A program made the translations under genes and the position numbers. DNA of 64,000 nucleotides from CAZMGT01 sp964565895. Its GTDB lineage: Bacteria > Armatimonadota > Zipacnadia > UBA1398 > CAZMGT01. Position 1 is the first letter of the stretch, and every line of letters begins with the position of its first letter. The notes below the pieces were generated by a model, which saw only the letters and a list, made by a program, of their open reading frames with translations, had not been told where the DNA came from and searched no databases. Where the stretch lies: positions 1-64,000 of the forward strand of contig CAZMGT010000013.1 in NCBI GenBank assembly GCA_964565895.1. Reading direction: 5' to 3'. Shown one piece after another: positions 1 to 8,534 of the stretch.

Positions 1-509
1 CAGAACCACACCTAATTCCCAAGGGGAATTGAAACTCTTGCGAGAGGGCATAGGCGGCGAGCGCGCCTAACACCAGAGGGTCAGAACCACACCTAATTCC
101 CAAGGGGAATTGAAACCGGCCGGTAGACCCGGTAGCTTGTACTCCACCGGGCCCCGTGTCAGAACCACACCTAATTCCCAAGGGGAATTGAAACGTGAGA
201 ATCCAATCTTTCCGGGTTCCCCATGCCCGTATTCCCACGGGTCAGAACCACACCTAATTCCCAAGGGGAATTGAAACCGAACGAGGTCGCCGATAAGGTC
301 GAGTTCCCTGCATACAATGTCAGAACCACACCTAATTCCCAAGGGGAATTGAAACAAGACTACGCAGACGCCGAACACGTTGCCAATCGCATCGGTCAGA
401 ACCACACCTAATTCCCAAGGGGAGTTGAAACGGACCACCTCCCTAGGCCCCGGGCGGCCTTCCAGAACCACCCCGTCAGAACCACACCTAATTCCCAGAA
501 GGGACTAAA
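1..509 (+). CRISPR. CRISPR array, trailer end
   Basis: Six near-identical 37-nt repeats lie at 1-35 (first two bases cut off by the window edge), 80-116, 158-194, 241-277, 319-355 and 395-431, and a decayed seventh at 475-509. They enclose six unrelated spacers of 44, 41, 46, 41, 39 and 43 nt. The repeat starts GTCAGAACC, contains a perfect 7-bp inverted repeat (AATTCCC-AAG-GGGAATT) and ends ATTGAAAC. An ATTGAAAC end is usual for the 3' end of repeats of several type I and III systems, so transcription is most likely on the + strand and the leader lies before position 1. The decayed final repeat agrees with this being the old end. No cas gene is in the window, so the subtype cannot be assigned. 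Confidence 0.97.
475..509 (+). repeat. Degenerate terminal CRISPR repeat
   Basis: The first 22 bases match the array repeat exactly, then the 3' part diverges and the GAAAC end is lost. The preceding repeat (395-431) already carries one A-to-G change in its second stem arm. Progressive decay of the last repeats is typical of the leader-distal end. Confidence 0.9.
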
Positions 510-856
510 GTCCGTACCCAGCCTCACAGCGGCACCGCTGCGCCAATCACCAACCCGCGAGGAAAACAAAGGCTTTCCGCACCCACTGGCCCCCAAGAGC
601 AGGAATCCCTGACCCGAGCGGAGCGCTCGCCCGTTCCCGTATCGGGCCGTCCGCGCCGCCGCGTGTGAGCACCAGTTCGTTGTCGAAGTTGCCCTTGAGC
701 AAAGATGTGTGGTCCCGTCGCAGATAAAGCGCTGCTTCTGCCACTGACTACTTACCTTGCGTGCGCCGTGTCTCGCGAACAGCACCCTCAAGATGTTGCG
801 AGCACTGTAAGCTTTGCCAACCAACTACGAACTGCCCCTTCCCTCCCGCCGTTTGG
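510..856. other. Intergenic stretch, no gene seen
   Basis: Between the end of the CRISPR array and the promoter of the LCP gene I see no convincing coding region, tRNA or hairpin terminator. The reading frames open here are short, unlike known proteins and on the opposite strand. Confidence 0.6.
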
Positions 857-887
857 TTGACAAACAGCGCGGGGGGCGGCGTATGAT
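857..887 (+). promoter_or_regulatory. Sigma70-type promoter of the LCP/rsfS/recG operon
   Basis: TTGACA at 857-862 and TATGAT at 882-887 are separated by 19 bp. Transcription would start near 894, upstream of the GTG start at 946. The ATG at 883 lies inside the -10 box, which argues against it as the start codon. Confidence 0.6.
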
Positions 888-945
888 CTTCGGCGATCGT
901 TGGTTTGCGGCCCGCTGTTTTGACCCTGCCTGCGGAGGGGCGCCG

Positions 946-2331
946 GTGGCTCAAGTTAGGCGTATCCGGCCGAGCTCGACCGCTCCCACGGGCCTTCCGC
1001 GGCCCGCGCCTCGCGCTGCGCCGCCGCGCCTGCGGCCGCGGCGGCGGGCGCTTGTGCGCGCTGTCGAGGTCTTCGTCTGGCTCCTCAGCCTCGCTGTCAT
1101 CGCTACCGTTGCGTTTGCCACCTATGTGACCATCGCCGGCAACAGCGAGCGCGCCCCGGGCGTCGTTCGCCTGCTTAACAAAGCGATTACCGCCAACCCG
1201 TTTGCCCCGCAGAGGGTGTTTGCGCAAACAGGCGGCAAGGCGACGATCCTCGTCTTGGGCACCGACGCCACGAACAACCTATGCGACACGGTTATGCTCG
1301 TCTTCGTCAACGAGAACACGAAGCGCCTGGGGATTATCTCGCTCCCCCGCGACGCCCGCGTGCACATCCCCGGCAATGGGTGGAGCAAGCTGGCCCATGT
1401 CGTCCCACTCGGGATGGAGAAGTTTCGCTCCATGAACGAGGCAATTGCCCTCGTCCGGCAGACGGTTGAGGAAAACTTTCACATTCCCATCGACTACTAC
1501 GTCCGCGTCGACGTTAAGGGCTTTGAGAAACTCGTTGACTTAATCGGCGGCGTGAAAATCTACGTAGAGAAAAACATGGTTTATCGCGACCGCGAGCAGG
1601 GGCTTTATATCAACCTGCGCCAAGGGGAGCAAGTGTTAAACGGCTACAACGCAATGTGCTATGTGCGCTTTCGCGCAGACGAGCAGGGCGACTGGGGGCG
1701 GATGCAGCGGCAGCAGAAGTTCTTGCGCGAGCTTGCCGCTCAGCTCGGGGCGAAAATCCGCAGTGGCAGCCTGGCCAGCCCGAAGAAGCTCTATACCCTG
1801 GGCAAGCTGGTGAACATCGCTCTCGGCTACTGCCAAACCGACCTCCGCCCGGAGCAGGTTGTGGGCCTGGCCAAGCTCGCGCGCGACTTCGACCGCGCGG
1901 GGATCGAGACGCGGCGCGTGCCCGGCCATGATGCTCCGAGGGAAGGCATTTATTACTTCCACGTCGACCAGCAGGGGCTGGTTGAGCAAGTGGCCGACCT
2001 GAAGGCGACGCTGGCCAAGAAAAAGCAAAAGGAGCTGCTCGCCAAAGTCTCCGTGCTCAACGGCTGTGGGGTAAACGGATTGGCCGCCGACGTGGCCGAG
2101 ATCCTCAAGGCCAGGGGTGTGCGCGTGGCTAAGGTTGACAATTACTCCCGCCAGGACCTCATTCAGTCGGAGATTCGCTACGCCCCTGGGTTTGCAGCTT
2201 CCGCGCGCTACATCGCCCAGGTTCTCAGCCCCTCGCCGTTTCAGTTGGTGGAGGATTTTTCCCTGGACAACGAAGAACATGATGTAGAGGTTGTCCTTGG
2301 TCGGAGCTATAGCGCGCACGAACTTCCCTGA
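946..2331 (+). CDS. LCP (LytR-CpsA-Psr) family protein with LytR_C domain
   Basis: LCP proteins transfer lipid-linked glycopolymers to the cell wall or act on polyprenyl-pyrophosphate substrates at the outer face of the inner membrane. The 461-aa product has a Pro/Arg-rich cytoplasmic N-terminus, one membrane anchor at about residues 38-62, the LCP core beginning at ILVLGTD with the conserved SLPRD and the Arg-rich R-x-R segments (YVRFRADEQGDWGRMQRQQ), and a C-terminal LytR_C domain (VSVLNGCGVNGLA onward). I chose GTG 946 because GGAGGGG ends 5 nt upstream and the alternative ATG 883 lies in the promoter. It is the first gene of a rightward operon; rsfS starts 16 bp after its stop. The exact glycopolymer is unknown. 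Confidence 0.88.
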   Translation: MAQVRRIRPSSTAPTGLPRPAPRAAPPRLRPRRRALVRAVEVFVWLLSLAVIATVAFATYVTIAGNSERAPGVVRLLNKAITANPFAPQRVFAQTGGKATILVLGTDATNNLCDTVMLVFVNENTKRLGIISLPRDARVHIPGNGWSKLAHVVPLGMEKFRSMNEAIALVRQTVEENFHIPIDYYVRVDVKGFEKLVDLIGGVKIYVEKNMVYRDREQGLYINLRQGEQVLNGYNAMCYVRFRADEQGDWGRMQRQQKFLRELAAQLGAKIRSGSLASPKKLYTLGKLVNIALGYCQTDLRPEQVVGLAKLARDFDRAGIETRRVPGHDAPREGIYYFHVDQQGLVEQVADLKATLAKKKQKELLAKVSVLNGCGVNGLAADVAEILKARGVRVAKVDNYSRQDLIQSEIRYAPGFAASARYIAQVLSPSPFQLVEDFSLDNEEHDVEVVLGRSYSAHELP

Positions 2332-2347
2332 ACCGAGGGAGGAGCTC

Positions 2348-2722
2348 TTGGAGAAACAAGCTCAGCGGCTGGCCAACGCCCTGTTCGACGCCGCCGATGA
2401 GGAAAAAGCGCAGGACATCGTCCTGCTCGACGTAAGCGAGCTAACGATTATTTGTGACTACTTCTTGATCTGCACGGGCGCGTCGCTCACGCACGTAAAA
2501 GCGATTGCCGAAGGCGTGCTGGAGCGGCTCGAGGAGCAAGGGGTCACGCCGCTTTCCCTGGAGATGCCGCGCGACGCGCGCTGGATCGTTCTCGACTACG
2601 GCAGCGTCGTCGTCCACGTGTTCACCGCCGAGGCGCGCGCGTTTTACGATCTCGAGGAGCTATGGAGCAAGGCCAAGCTCGTGCGCCCGAGCTTGGAGCC
2701 ACAGGGGGCGGACATAAGTTGA
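2348..2722 (+). CDS. rsfS: Ribosome silencing factor RsfS
   Basis: RsfS binds ribosomal protein uL14 and blocks joining of the 30S and 50S subunits when nutrients are scarce. The 124-aa product shows the family core: AQDIVLLDVSELT, then DYFLICTGAS, then the C-terminal WIVLDYGSVVVHVF and FYDLEELW segments. The start is most likely TTG 2348, which has a strong AGGGAGGAG just upstream; an ATG at 2291 would overlap the LCP gene and add 19 residues the family does not need. The stop overlaps the TTG start of the next gene (TTGA), indicating translational coupling. Confidence 0.92.
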   Translation: MEKQAQRLANALFDAADEEKAQDIVLLDVSELTIICDYFLICTGASLTHVKAIAEGVLERLEEQGVTPLSLEMPRDARWIVLDYGSVVVHVFTAEARAFYDLEELWSKAKLVRPSLEPQGADIS

Positions 2723-3450
2723 GCAACTCCTCCGCCGACGAGGCGCGTAGCCGTAGGGTGCGCGTGGAGATGCTCCTCAGGCAGGCCAACGTGGAGATGC
2801 ACCGCCAAAACTATAAGGCGGTGGTTAAACTCTGCGACGAGGCCCTGGAGCTAGACCCCAACTCTCCGGACATCTACGAGATGCTCGGCGATGCCCTCGC
2901 TGCCGACGGACGCTATACCAAGGCCATGGAGGCCTACCGCTACGGCTTGCGGCTGGACCCTAGCCGCACGTTGCTCGAAGATAAGCTCGCCCGGGCGAGC
3001 CTGCGCCAATACGAGGTGCAGCGCAAACTCGAGCGGGCGCGCAAGATTATCGAGTCCGGCGCGGCGCACGAGAAAAGCCTGCGCAAAGCCGGCCAGCTCG
3101 CCGCTGTGCTCTCGTTTATCGCCCCCGGCCTGGGCCAAATCCGCAACGGGCAGCACTTTAAGGGCCTGGCAATCCTCATGTCTTGGCTGTTGCTCGTTGT
3201 GCTCGTGGTAACCATTCTCACCCAAGCCGTAAACCAGACGTGGAAGGAAATGCGCGAGGACTATGCCCTGCGCCGCGCCACGCGAACGCGGCTCGACGTT
3301 TGGGCCGCCGCTTTGGCGCATGTCCATCGCTCCGCGTTTTCGGCGATCGTCTTCTGGTCCGCGGTGACCTGCGCCCTCGGGTTGCATGCCTATGCGATGA
3401 TCGACGCCAGCATCGTCGCCACGAAGCGCGAAGAGGAAGACTTTCTATGA
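2719..3450 (+). CDS. TPR-repeat membrane protein
   Basis: The 243-aa product carries two tetratricopeptide repeats (about residues 25-90, NYKAVVKLCDEALELDP and RYTKAMEAYRYGLRLDP), a basic helix, then a hydrophobic segment with an APGLGQIRNGQ motif reminiscent of DUF5683/TM2-type proteins, a membrane span (LLLVVLVVTILTQ) and a second one near the C-terminus. A role in protein-protein contacts at the inner membrane is inferred; no specific function is recognisable. TTG 2719 overlaps the rsfS stop and is preceded by a purine-rich GGGGGCGGA. Its stop overlaps the ATG of the next gene (ATGA), so the two membrane proteins are probably coupled. Confidence 0.8.
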   Translation: MSNSSADEARSRRVRVEMLLRQANVEMHRQNYKAVVKLCDEALELDPNSPDIYEMLGDALAADGRYTKAMEAYRYGLRLDPSRTLLEDKLARASLRQYEVQRKLERARKIIESGAAHEKSLRKAGQLAAVLSFIAPGLGQIRNGQHFKGLAILMSWLLLVVLVVTILTQAVNQTWKEMREDYALRRATRTRLDVWAAALAHVHRSAFSAIVFWSAVTCALGLHAYAMIDASIVATKREEEDFL

Positions 3451-4376
3451 CGCGCTCGGCCGAGCGAGGGCTAGACGGTATTTTTCTTGCCGCAAAGCGG
3501 ATTATGCTTGCCAACGCCTCGTTGTTTGTGCCTCCGCTAATCTTCCCCTGGGCTGCCGCATTGTGGTGGCTGCTCGTTAGCGTGGGTGCAGGGCTCGTTG
3601 CCGCGCTGTTTGCTCGCGGGGCGCTTGGCGCTTTGGCCGCCGTTGTCTTAGGGGCGTTGGGGACTGTCCTTGCCCTGCTCGTCGCCGGCGGGTTTATGGC
3701 CGGCTGGGGAGAAATGGTCGCCCGCGCGGCAGGGACCGGCCGGTGCACGGTGTGGGACTTTTTCCTGGGCCTTGCCCAGCACACGTGGCGCTTTGCCACG
3801 GGCATGGCGACCATCGGCCTGTGCCTGGCCGGCCTCGGGTTGCTCTGGGCAATGGGGCTTTATGTAGCGCACCAGTTGCCCCCGCTCGTCTTTGGCCCTT
3901 TTGCTGCGCGGTGGCACCTGGTGGCCATCGCGGGCATGTTTTGGCTTGTCTGCGGCATTGTCTTTGTGCTTTTCGCGAGCATGTGGCAGCCCGCTGCGGT
4001 CGTCGACCGGCTCGGGGGGAGGCACGCCGTGGCCCAGAGTTTCGCCTTCGTTAGGCGGCACTGGCCTACCGTCGGTGCGATCTTAGCAACCTCGCTTTTC
4101 GCGCATGGTGTGCTCGCCGCAGCGGCATATGTCACAAAACTTCCCATAGACGTTATCGCTTTTGCTGCGACGCGCTCGACCACCGCTGGGCTGGCGTTCT
4201 TCACCGGGCTTGTCGTCCTCGAGCTATATCTCATCGCCTGGGCCGCGTTGGCCACGTTTTTCAAGCTCGCCCAGTTTATCGCCTATATCGACCTCTCCGC
4301 AGAGCCCGCGCCGGCCACCGCCGGCGTCGCACCGCATAGCGCGCGCTCTCAGTCGGCGGCGCAAGCTGGAGTTTAA
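3447..4376 (+). CDS. Polytopic membrane protein of unknown function
   Basis: The 309-aa product consists almost entirely of hydrophobic helices: I count about six membrane segments (for example LVSVGAGLVAALFARGALG, IGLCLAGLGLLWAMGLYV, AIAGMFWLVCGIVFVLFA). Between spans lies QPAAVVDRLGGRHAVAQSFAFVRRHW, a pattern like the cytoplasmic loop of DUF4013/glycerophosphodiester-type membrane proteins, but I do not assign a family. The ATG overlaps the stop of the TPR protein by 4 bp (ATGA), and recG begins 3 bp after its stop, so it belongs to the same operon. Confidence 0.75.
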   Translation: MTRSAERGLDGIFLAAKRIMLANASLFVPPLIFPWAAALWWLLVSVGAGLVAALFARGALGALAAVVLGALGTVLALLVAGGFMAGWGEMVARAAGTGRCTVWDFFLGLAQHTWRFATGMATIGLCLAGLGLLWAMGLYVAHQLPPLVFGPFAARWHLVAIAGMFWLVCGIVFVLFASMWQPAAVVDRLGGRHAVAQSFAFVRRHWPTVGAILATSLFAHGVLAAAAYVTKLPIDVIAFAATRSTTAGLAFFTGLVVLELYLIAWAALATFFKLAQFIAYIDLSAEPAPATAGVAPHSARSQSAAQAGV

Positions 4377-4379
4377 GCC

Positions 4380-6830
4380 ATGGCGCGTGACAGCGGCGTG
4401 CAGCAGTTTGCCTCGCTGAGCATCTCCGAGTGCCTTGAGCGTATTCGCAAACCGTTTTTGTTTGAGATGCGCGCGGGATATCGTGACACCGTTGCCGCGC
4501 ACGGGCTAAGCGCATATTCCCGCCCCCTCATTCGCGCCGCGCACGCCAAGGCCTCAAGCCCTGCCCTACGCCACCTCCTTGGGGAGCTCGCCGACGTCCT
4601 CGGGCGCTACAGCAGGCTCGAGCCCTCCGCGCGCCGCTCCGCTCTGGCGCGCGCCGACGAGCTAATCCAGCGCGCCCTGGAAACGCTCGCCGGCGGCAAG
4701 CCCCACCCTCCCCCAACAGAGCAACCCGCACCGCCCGCGCAGCCGCGCCAACTATCGCTTACCGACGCCCTGCAAACAAAGGTCCAATATCTCAAGGGCG
4801 TGGGCCCGCGGCGCGCGGAGCAGCTCAGGCAACTGGGGATCGAAACCGTCTACGACCTGCTCTATCACGTTCCCCTGCGCCACGAGGACCGGCGGCACAT
4901 CGCCCCCATCGCCTCGCTCGCCCACGGCCAGACAGCGACCATTCGCTGCGCGGTAAGCTCCTCGCCCGAAGTCGAGCAGCCCCGTCGAGGCCTTTCTCTG
5001 CTGCGCGTGCTTGCCGCCGACGGGTCGGGCATGGCCGTGCTTGTTTGGTTTAACCAGCCCTGGCTCGCCGAGCGCCTCGCCCCGGGCACGGAGCTGTTTG
5101 TCACGGGCAAGGTGCGTCGCCGCGCAGGGACGATCTCCATCTCCGTCTCCGACTTCGAGCCGATCTCCGACCCCGCGGATCCCCTCCAGGCGGGCCGTAT
5201 CGTGCCCGTCTACCCCCTCGTCTCGGGGATAACGCAGCGGCGGATGCGCGCCTGGACGCACGAGGCTCTGGAGCGCTTCGCCCACGGGAGCTTCGACCCC
5301 ATCCCGACCCATCTGCGCCGGCGCCATGGGTTTCCCGACCTCCCCGCCGCCCTGCGCGAGGTGCACTATCCCACGAGCTGGGACAGCTACGAGCAGGCGC
5401 GGCGCAGGCTTGTATATCAGGAGTTCCTCGCGCTGCAGTGCGAGCTTGCCCGCCGACGGCGCGCAGCGCGCGGCGAGGAGGGCGACGGCGGGCTGGCGCT
5501 AAAGGTCGACCCCAGCGTCGCCGAGGAGCTTGCCCGTGCCCTGGGGTTTACGCTTACCGCCGCGCAAAAGCGGGCGATTGGCGAAATTTTCGCCGACCTC
5601 CGCGGGCCGGCGGCAATGAACCGCCTGCTCCACGGCGAGGTGGGCTCGGGCAAAACGGTGGTTGCCCTGGCGGCCATCGCGGCTACCGCGCGCGCCGGTT
5701 TTCAAGCCGCGCTAATGGCCCCCACGGAGATCCTCGCCGAGCAACACTTCCGCCGCGCGCGCAAGCCGTTGGCCAAGCTGGGCATCTCCGCGGAGATCCT
5801 CACGGGCAGCCGCCCACCTCAGCACAAGGAGCGCGTGCGCCAAGCGCTGCGCACCGGCCAGCTCGACGTTGTCTTCGGAACTCACGCGCTCATCCAGGAG
5901 TCCATCGAGTTTCACAACCTCGGCCTGGCCATCGTAGACGAGCAACACCGCTTTGGCGTTCTTCAACGGGCAAAGCTCATCGCCAAGGGCCGGCGCCCGC
6001 ATGTGCTCGTAATGACCGCCACGCCTATCCCACGCACGTTAGCCCTTACCGTGTACGGCGACCTCGACATTTCCGTGCTCGACGAGCTGCCCGCCGGCCC
6101 GCGCGACGTGGTTACCACGATATGCAGCAAAAAGGCCGCCTATGAGCTGCTCCGTCGCGAGGTCGCCGCCGGCCGCCAGGGCTACGTCATCTGCCCCATT
6201 ATCGAGGAGTCCGAAGCGCTTGAGGTCGAGGCGGCGACAAAGCTCGTGGGCCGCCTTGCTGCGGGGCCGCTGAAAGGGTTTACCGTGGGCCTGCTTCACG
6301 GCCGCCTCCCCCCGGCCGAGCGCGAGCAGGCCATGGAGCGCTTCTATTCCGGGCAGACGCAGGTGTTGGTGTGCACCTCCGTGGTCGAGGTGGGCATAGA
6401 TGTCTCCAACGCCAGCGTAATCGTCGTGGAAAACGCGGAGCGCTTCGGCCTGGCCCAGCTCCACCAGCTCCGCGGGCGCATCGGGCGCTCCGGCCATCGC
6501 GCCTATTGCGCGCTCGTTTGCGGAAGCAAAAACGCCCAGTCGCGCCGCCGGCTCGAGGTTCTGGTGAATACCTCCGACGGTTTCCGCATCGCCGAGGAGG
6601 ACCTTCTCCTTCGCGGCCCGGGCGAGTTTTTCGGAACAAAGCAAAGCGGCTTGCCCGACCTGAAGATCGCCGATATCCTCAAAGACGTGGACTTGCTCAG
6701 CGCGGCGCGGCGCGATGCGTTCGAGCTCGTGCGCGCCGACCCCGACCTCCGTCGGCCAGAGCACCGCGCCCTAGCTCTAGAGATCGAACTTCGCGTGCAC
6801 GGCAAGGTAAACATGGCGCTGATCGCCTAG
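4380..6830 (+). CDS. recG: ATP-dependent DNA helicase RecG
   Basis: RecG is a double-strand DNA translocase that remodels stalled replication forks and Holliday junctions. The 816-aa product has an N-terminal helical extension of about 130 residues (seen in some deep-branching lineages), a helix-hairpin-helix/wedge region starting at YLKGVGPRRAEQL, an OB-fold wedge, then the SF2 motor: GSGKT at 422-426 (motif I), DEQHRFG (motif II), MTATPIPRTLA (motif III), and in the second motor domain VVEVGIDVSNASVIV and QLRGRIGRSGH (motif VI), followed by the TRG segment ending the family. Start ATG 4380 is 3 bp after the previous stop with GGAG upstream. Confidence 0.96.
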   Translation: MARDSGVQQFASLSISECLERIRKPFLFEMRAGYRDTVAAHGLSAYSRPLIRAAHAKASSPALRHLLGELADVLGRYSRLEPSARRSALARADELIQRALETLAGGKPHPPPTEQPAPPAQPRQLSLTDALQTKVQYLKGVGPRRAEQLRQLGIETVYDLLYHVPLRHEDRRHIAPIASLAHGQTATIRCAVSSSPEVEQPRRGLSLLRVLAADGSGMAVLVWFNQPWLAERLAPGTELFVTGKVRRRAGTISISVSDFEPISDPADPLQAGRIVPVYPLVSGITQRRMRAWTHEALERFAHGSFDPIPTHLRRRHGFPDLPAALREVHYPTSWDSYEQARRRLVYQEFLALQCELARRRRAARGEEGDGGLALKVDPSVAEELARALGFTLTAAQKRAIGEIFADLRGPAAMNRLLHGEVGSGKTVVALAAIAATARAGFQAALMAPTEILAEQHFRRARKPLAKLGISAEILTGSRPPQHKERVRQALRTGQLDVVFGTHALIQESIEFHNLGLAIVDEQHRFGVLQRAKLIAKGRRPHVLVMTATPIPRTLALTVYGDLDISVLDELPAGPRDVVTTICSKKAAYELLRREVAAGRQGYVICPIIEESEALEVEAATKLVGRLAAGPLKGFTVGLLHGRLPPAEREQAMERFYSGQTQVLVCTSVVEVGIDVSNASVIVVENAERFGLAQLHQLRGRIGRSGHRAYCALVCGSKNAQSRRRLEVLVNTSDGFRIAEEDLLLRGPGEFFGTKQSGLPDLKIADILKDVDLLSAARRDAFELVRADPDLRRPEHRALALEIELRVHGKVNMALIA

Positions 6831-6837
6831 GAGAGCC

Positions 6838-7407
6838 ATGAGCGGCGTACGGATTATTGCTGGGCAGTACAAGCGGCGGGTGCTGGGGCTTCCCCGCGGG
6901 GCAAACATTCGCCCCACGTCCAGCCGCGTGAGGGAGTCGCTCTTTGCCATGCTCCACCCTTGGCTTGCCGAGGCGCGGTTTTTGGACCTTTGCGCGGGGA
7001 CAGGAGCCGTCGGGCTAGAGGCCGCCAGCCGCGGCGCGGCGCGCGTCCTGCTCGTGGACAACGACAGGCGCTGCGTGCAGGCCATCCGCGCGAACGTCGC
7101 AGCCTGCTCCGCGCACGACGTTGCTCAAGTGTGGCACATGGACTGCCTGCGCGCCCTGCGCATGCTTCACGAGCGGGGCGAGGCGTTCGACATCATCTTC
7201 GCCGACCCGCCATATCGCAGCGGGCTGGTGTTTAAGATCGTCTCGGCCCTCGCCCGTCGGCCGGAGCTGCTCGAGGAAAACGGCTGGCTCTGCCTGGAGC
7301 ACGACCCCGGCCATCCCGACGTTGCCGCTCCCCCCGGCTTTGGAGTACAATCCCGTAAATCCTACGGAGACCAGGCGCTAACCGTATTGCGCAAGCTTCC
7401 CCCGTAG
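6838..7407 (+). CDS. rsmD: 16S rRNA (guanine(966)-N(2))-methyltransferase RsmD
   Basis: RsmD methylates N2 of G966 in 16S rRNA using S-adenosylmethionine. The 189-aa product starts with the typical RIIAGQYKRR segment and IRPTSSRVRESLF, has SAM motif I at FLDLCAGTGAVGLE (residues 48-61) and the catalytic motif IV as DPPY (123-126) where many relatives have NPPY or DPPY. ATG 6838 has AGGAG 5 bp upstream and is 7 bp after the recG stop. The gene lies directly before coaD, a common bacterial pairing. Confidence 0.93.
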   Translation: MSGVRIIAGQYKRRVLGLPRGANIRPTSSRVRESLFAMLHPWLAEARFLDLCAGTGAVGLEAASRGAARVLLVDNDRRCVQAIRANVAACSAHDVAQVWHMDCLRALRMLHERGEAFDIIFADPPYRSGLVFKIVSALARRPELLEENGWLCLEHDPGHPDVAAPPGFGVQSRKSYGDQALTVLRKLPP

Positions 7408-7446
7408 CCGTTGCGCCGCCTGGTCGCGAGAGAAGAGGGCGATGGT

Positions 7447-7926
7447 GTGCGACGCGCAATTTGCCCCGGTAGCTTCGACCCGGTAACCAACGGTCATCTC
7501 GATGTAATCACTCGCGCAGCCAAGCTGTTTGACGAAGTCATCGTTTCCGTCGTAGAAAACCCGCAGAAACAGTCCCTGTTTACGCTAGAGGAGCGCGCGG
7601 AGATGCTGCGCGAGGCGTGCAAGCATCTGCCTAACGTGCGCGTGGAGACGTTTAGCGGGCTCCTCGTCAAGCACGCCCGCGAGATCGGCGCCCACGTTAT
7701 TGTCAAAGGCCTGCGCGCGCTGTCCGACTTCGAGTATGAGCTGCAGCAGGCGCAAACGAACCAATTGCAAGATCCGACGGTTGAAACGGTGTTCCTGGTA
7801 ACCGACGTGCAGTATTCGTTTTTAAGCTCGAGCATGGTTCGCGAGGTGGCCAGCCTCGGGGGAAAGCTCGACGGCATGGTCCCACCCTGCGTGGAACAAA
7901 GGCTGCGCGAGAAATTTGCCAAATAG
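7447..7926 (+). CDS. coaD: Phosphopantetheine adenylyltransferase CoaD
   Basis: CoaD transfers AMP from ATP to 4'-phosphopantetheine, the fourth step of coenzyme A synthesis. The 159-aa product has the family's usual length and begins RRAICPGSFDPVTNGH, with the nucleotidyltransferase TxGH motif at T14-H17, the substrate region VKGLRALSDFEYE and the C-terminal SSSMVREVA. GTG 7447 gives the canonical N-terminus and has an AGAAGAGGG purine stretch upstream; a longer in-frame start would add 12 residues not found in the family. It is followed after 15 bp by the coiled-coil gene. Confidence 0.95.
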   Translation: MRRAICPGSFDPVTNGHLDVITRAAKLFDEVIVSVVENPQKQSLFTLEERAEMLREACKHLPNVRVETFSGLLVKHAREIGAHVIVKGLRALSDFEYELQQAQTNQLQDPTVETVFLVTDVQYSFLSSSMVREVASLGGKLDGMVPPCVEQRLREKFAK

Positions 7927-7941
7927 CGGGAGGTCGCGCCT

Positions 7942-8475
7942 GTGGACGTTAACCGCATTATCGAGGAGCTAGAGGAGCTCGTCGCTCATGGCTCGATCAT
8001 CCCCTGGTTTGGCCGTCGGTGCATCGACGAGGACCAGTTCCTCAAGCTAATCGAGGAGCTTAAGCGCGCCCTGCCCGAGGAGATCGCCCAGGCTGCCGCG
8101 CTCCTGCAAACGCGCGACCGCGTGCTCGCCGAGGCCAGCCAGCAGGCCCGCGACATCGTGGAAGAGGCCCACCGCCATCGCGACGAAGCGCTCGAGGCCG
8201 CCAAACGCCAATGCGAGCGCATGCTCTCGCGCGAGGAAATCGTAAAAAAGGCCGAGCAGCGCGCGCAGGAGATCATCGACGAGGCCGAACGCGAGGCGGC
8301 GATGATCCGCAGCGATGCCGAGCGCTATGCCTACAACGTCCTCGACCGCCTGGACACGTTCGTCAGCGCCATCAGCCAGCGTATCTTGGAAAGCAAGCGC
8401 TCCTGGGGCGAGCCGTTGGGGCTGGAAACGCAAACGACCGCCGACCGCGGCGACGGCCAAACGCCGCCCGCCTAG
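7942..8475 (+). CDS. Coiled-coil protein, ATP synthase subunit B/DivIVA-like
   Basis: The 177-aa product is strongly helical and charged. Residues about 20-150 form a long coiled coil rich in Glu, Arg and Ala, with repeats such as KKAEQRAQEIIDEAEREA that resemble the stator stalk (F0 subunit B, V-type subunit E/H) or DivIVA-like proteins. No membrane anchor is present. Start GTG 7942 has GGGAGG about 8 bp upstream. Small coiled-coil genes of this sort are found after coaD in several phyla, but the function is not established and I infer only a structural role. Confidence 0.75.
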   Translation: MDVNRIIEELEELVAHGSIIPWFGRRCIDEDQFLKLIEELKRALPEEIAQAAALLQTRDRVLAEASQQARDIVEEAHRHRDEALEAAKRQCERMLSREEIVKKAEQRAQEIIDEAEREAAMIRSDAERYAYNVLDRLDTFVSAISQRILESKRSWGEPLGLETQTTADRGDGQTPPA

Positions 8476-8498
8476 CCCGCTTCCCCGGGCTCTTTTCC
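8474..8498 (+). terminator. Rho-independent terminator of the recG-coaD operon
   Basis: AGCCCG (8474-8479) pairs with CGGGCT (8486-8491) around a 6-nt loop, followed by CTTTTCC. The hairpin starts within the stop codon of the coiled-coil gene. The stem is short but GC-rich. Confidence 0.5.
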
Positions 8499-8534
8499 TC
8501 GCGTGCAGTCGCTTAAAGCTTCCCTGGGCTGCGC

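Noticed and set aside
67..471. Open frame on the minus strand across the CRISPR array with a repeated peptide.
   Set aside because: The repeated peptide is only the translation of the CRISPR repeats; the frame covers spacers and has no ribosome site.
883..945. ATG 883 as start of the LCP gene.
   Set aside because: It lies inside the -10 box TATGAT; GTG 946 has a strong GGAGGGG and fits the membrane-anchor topology.
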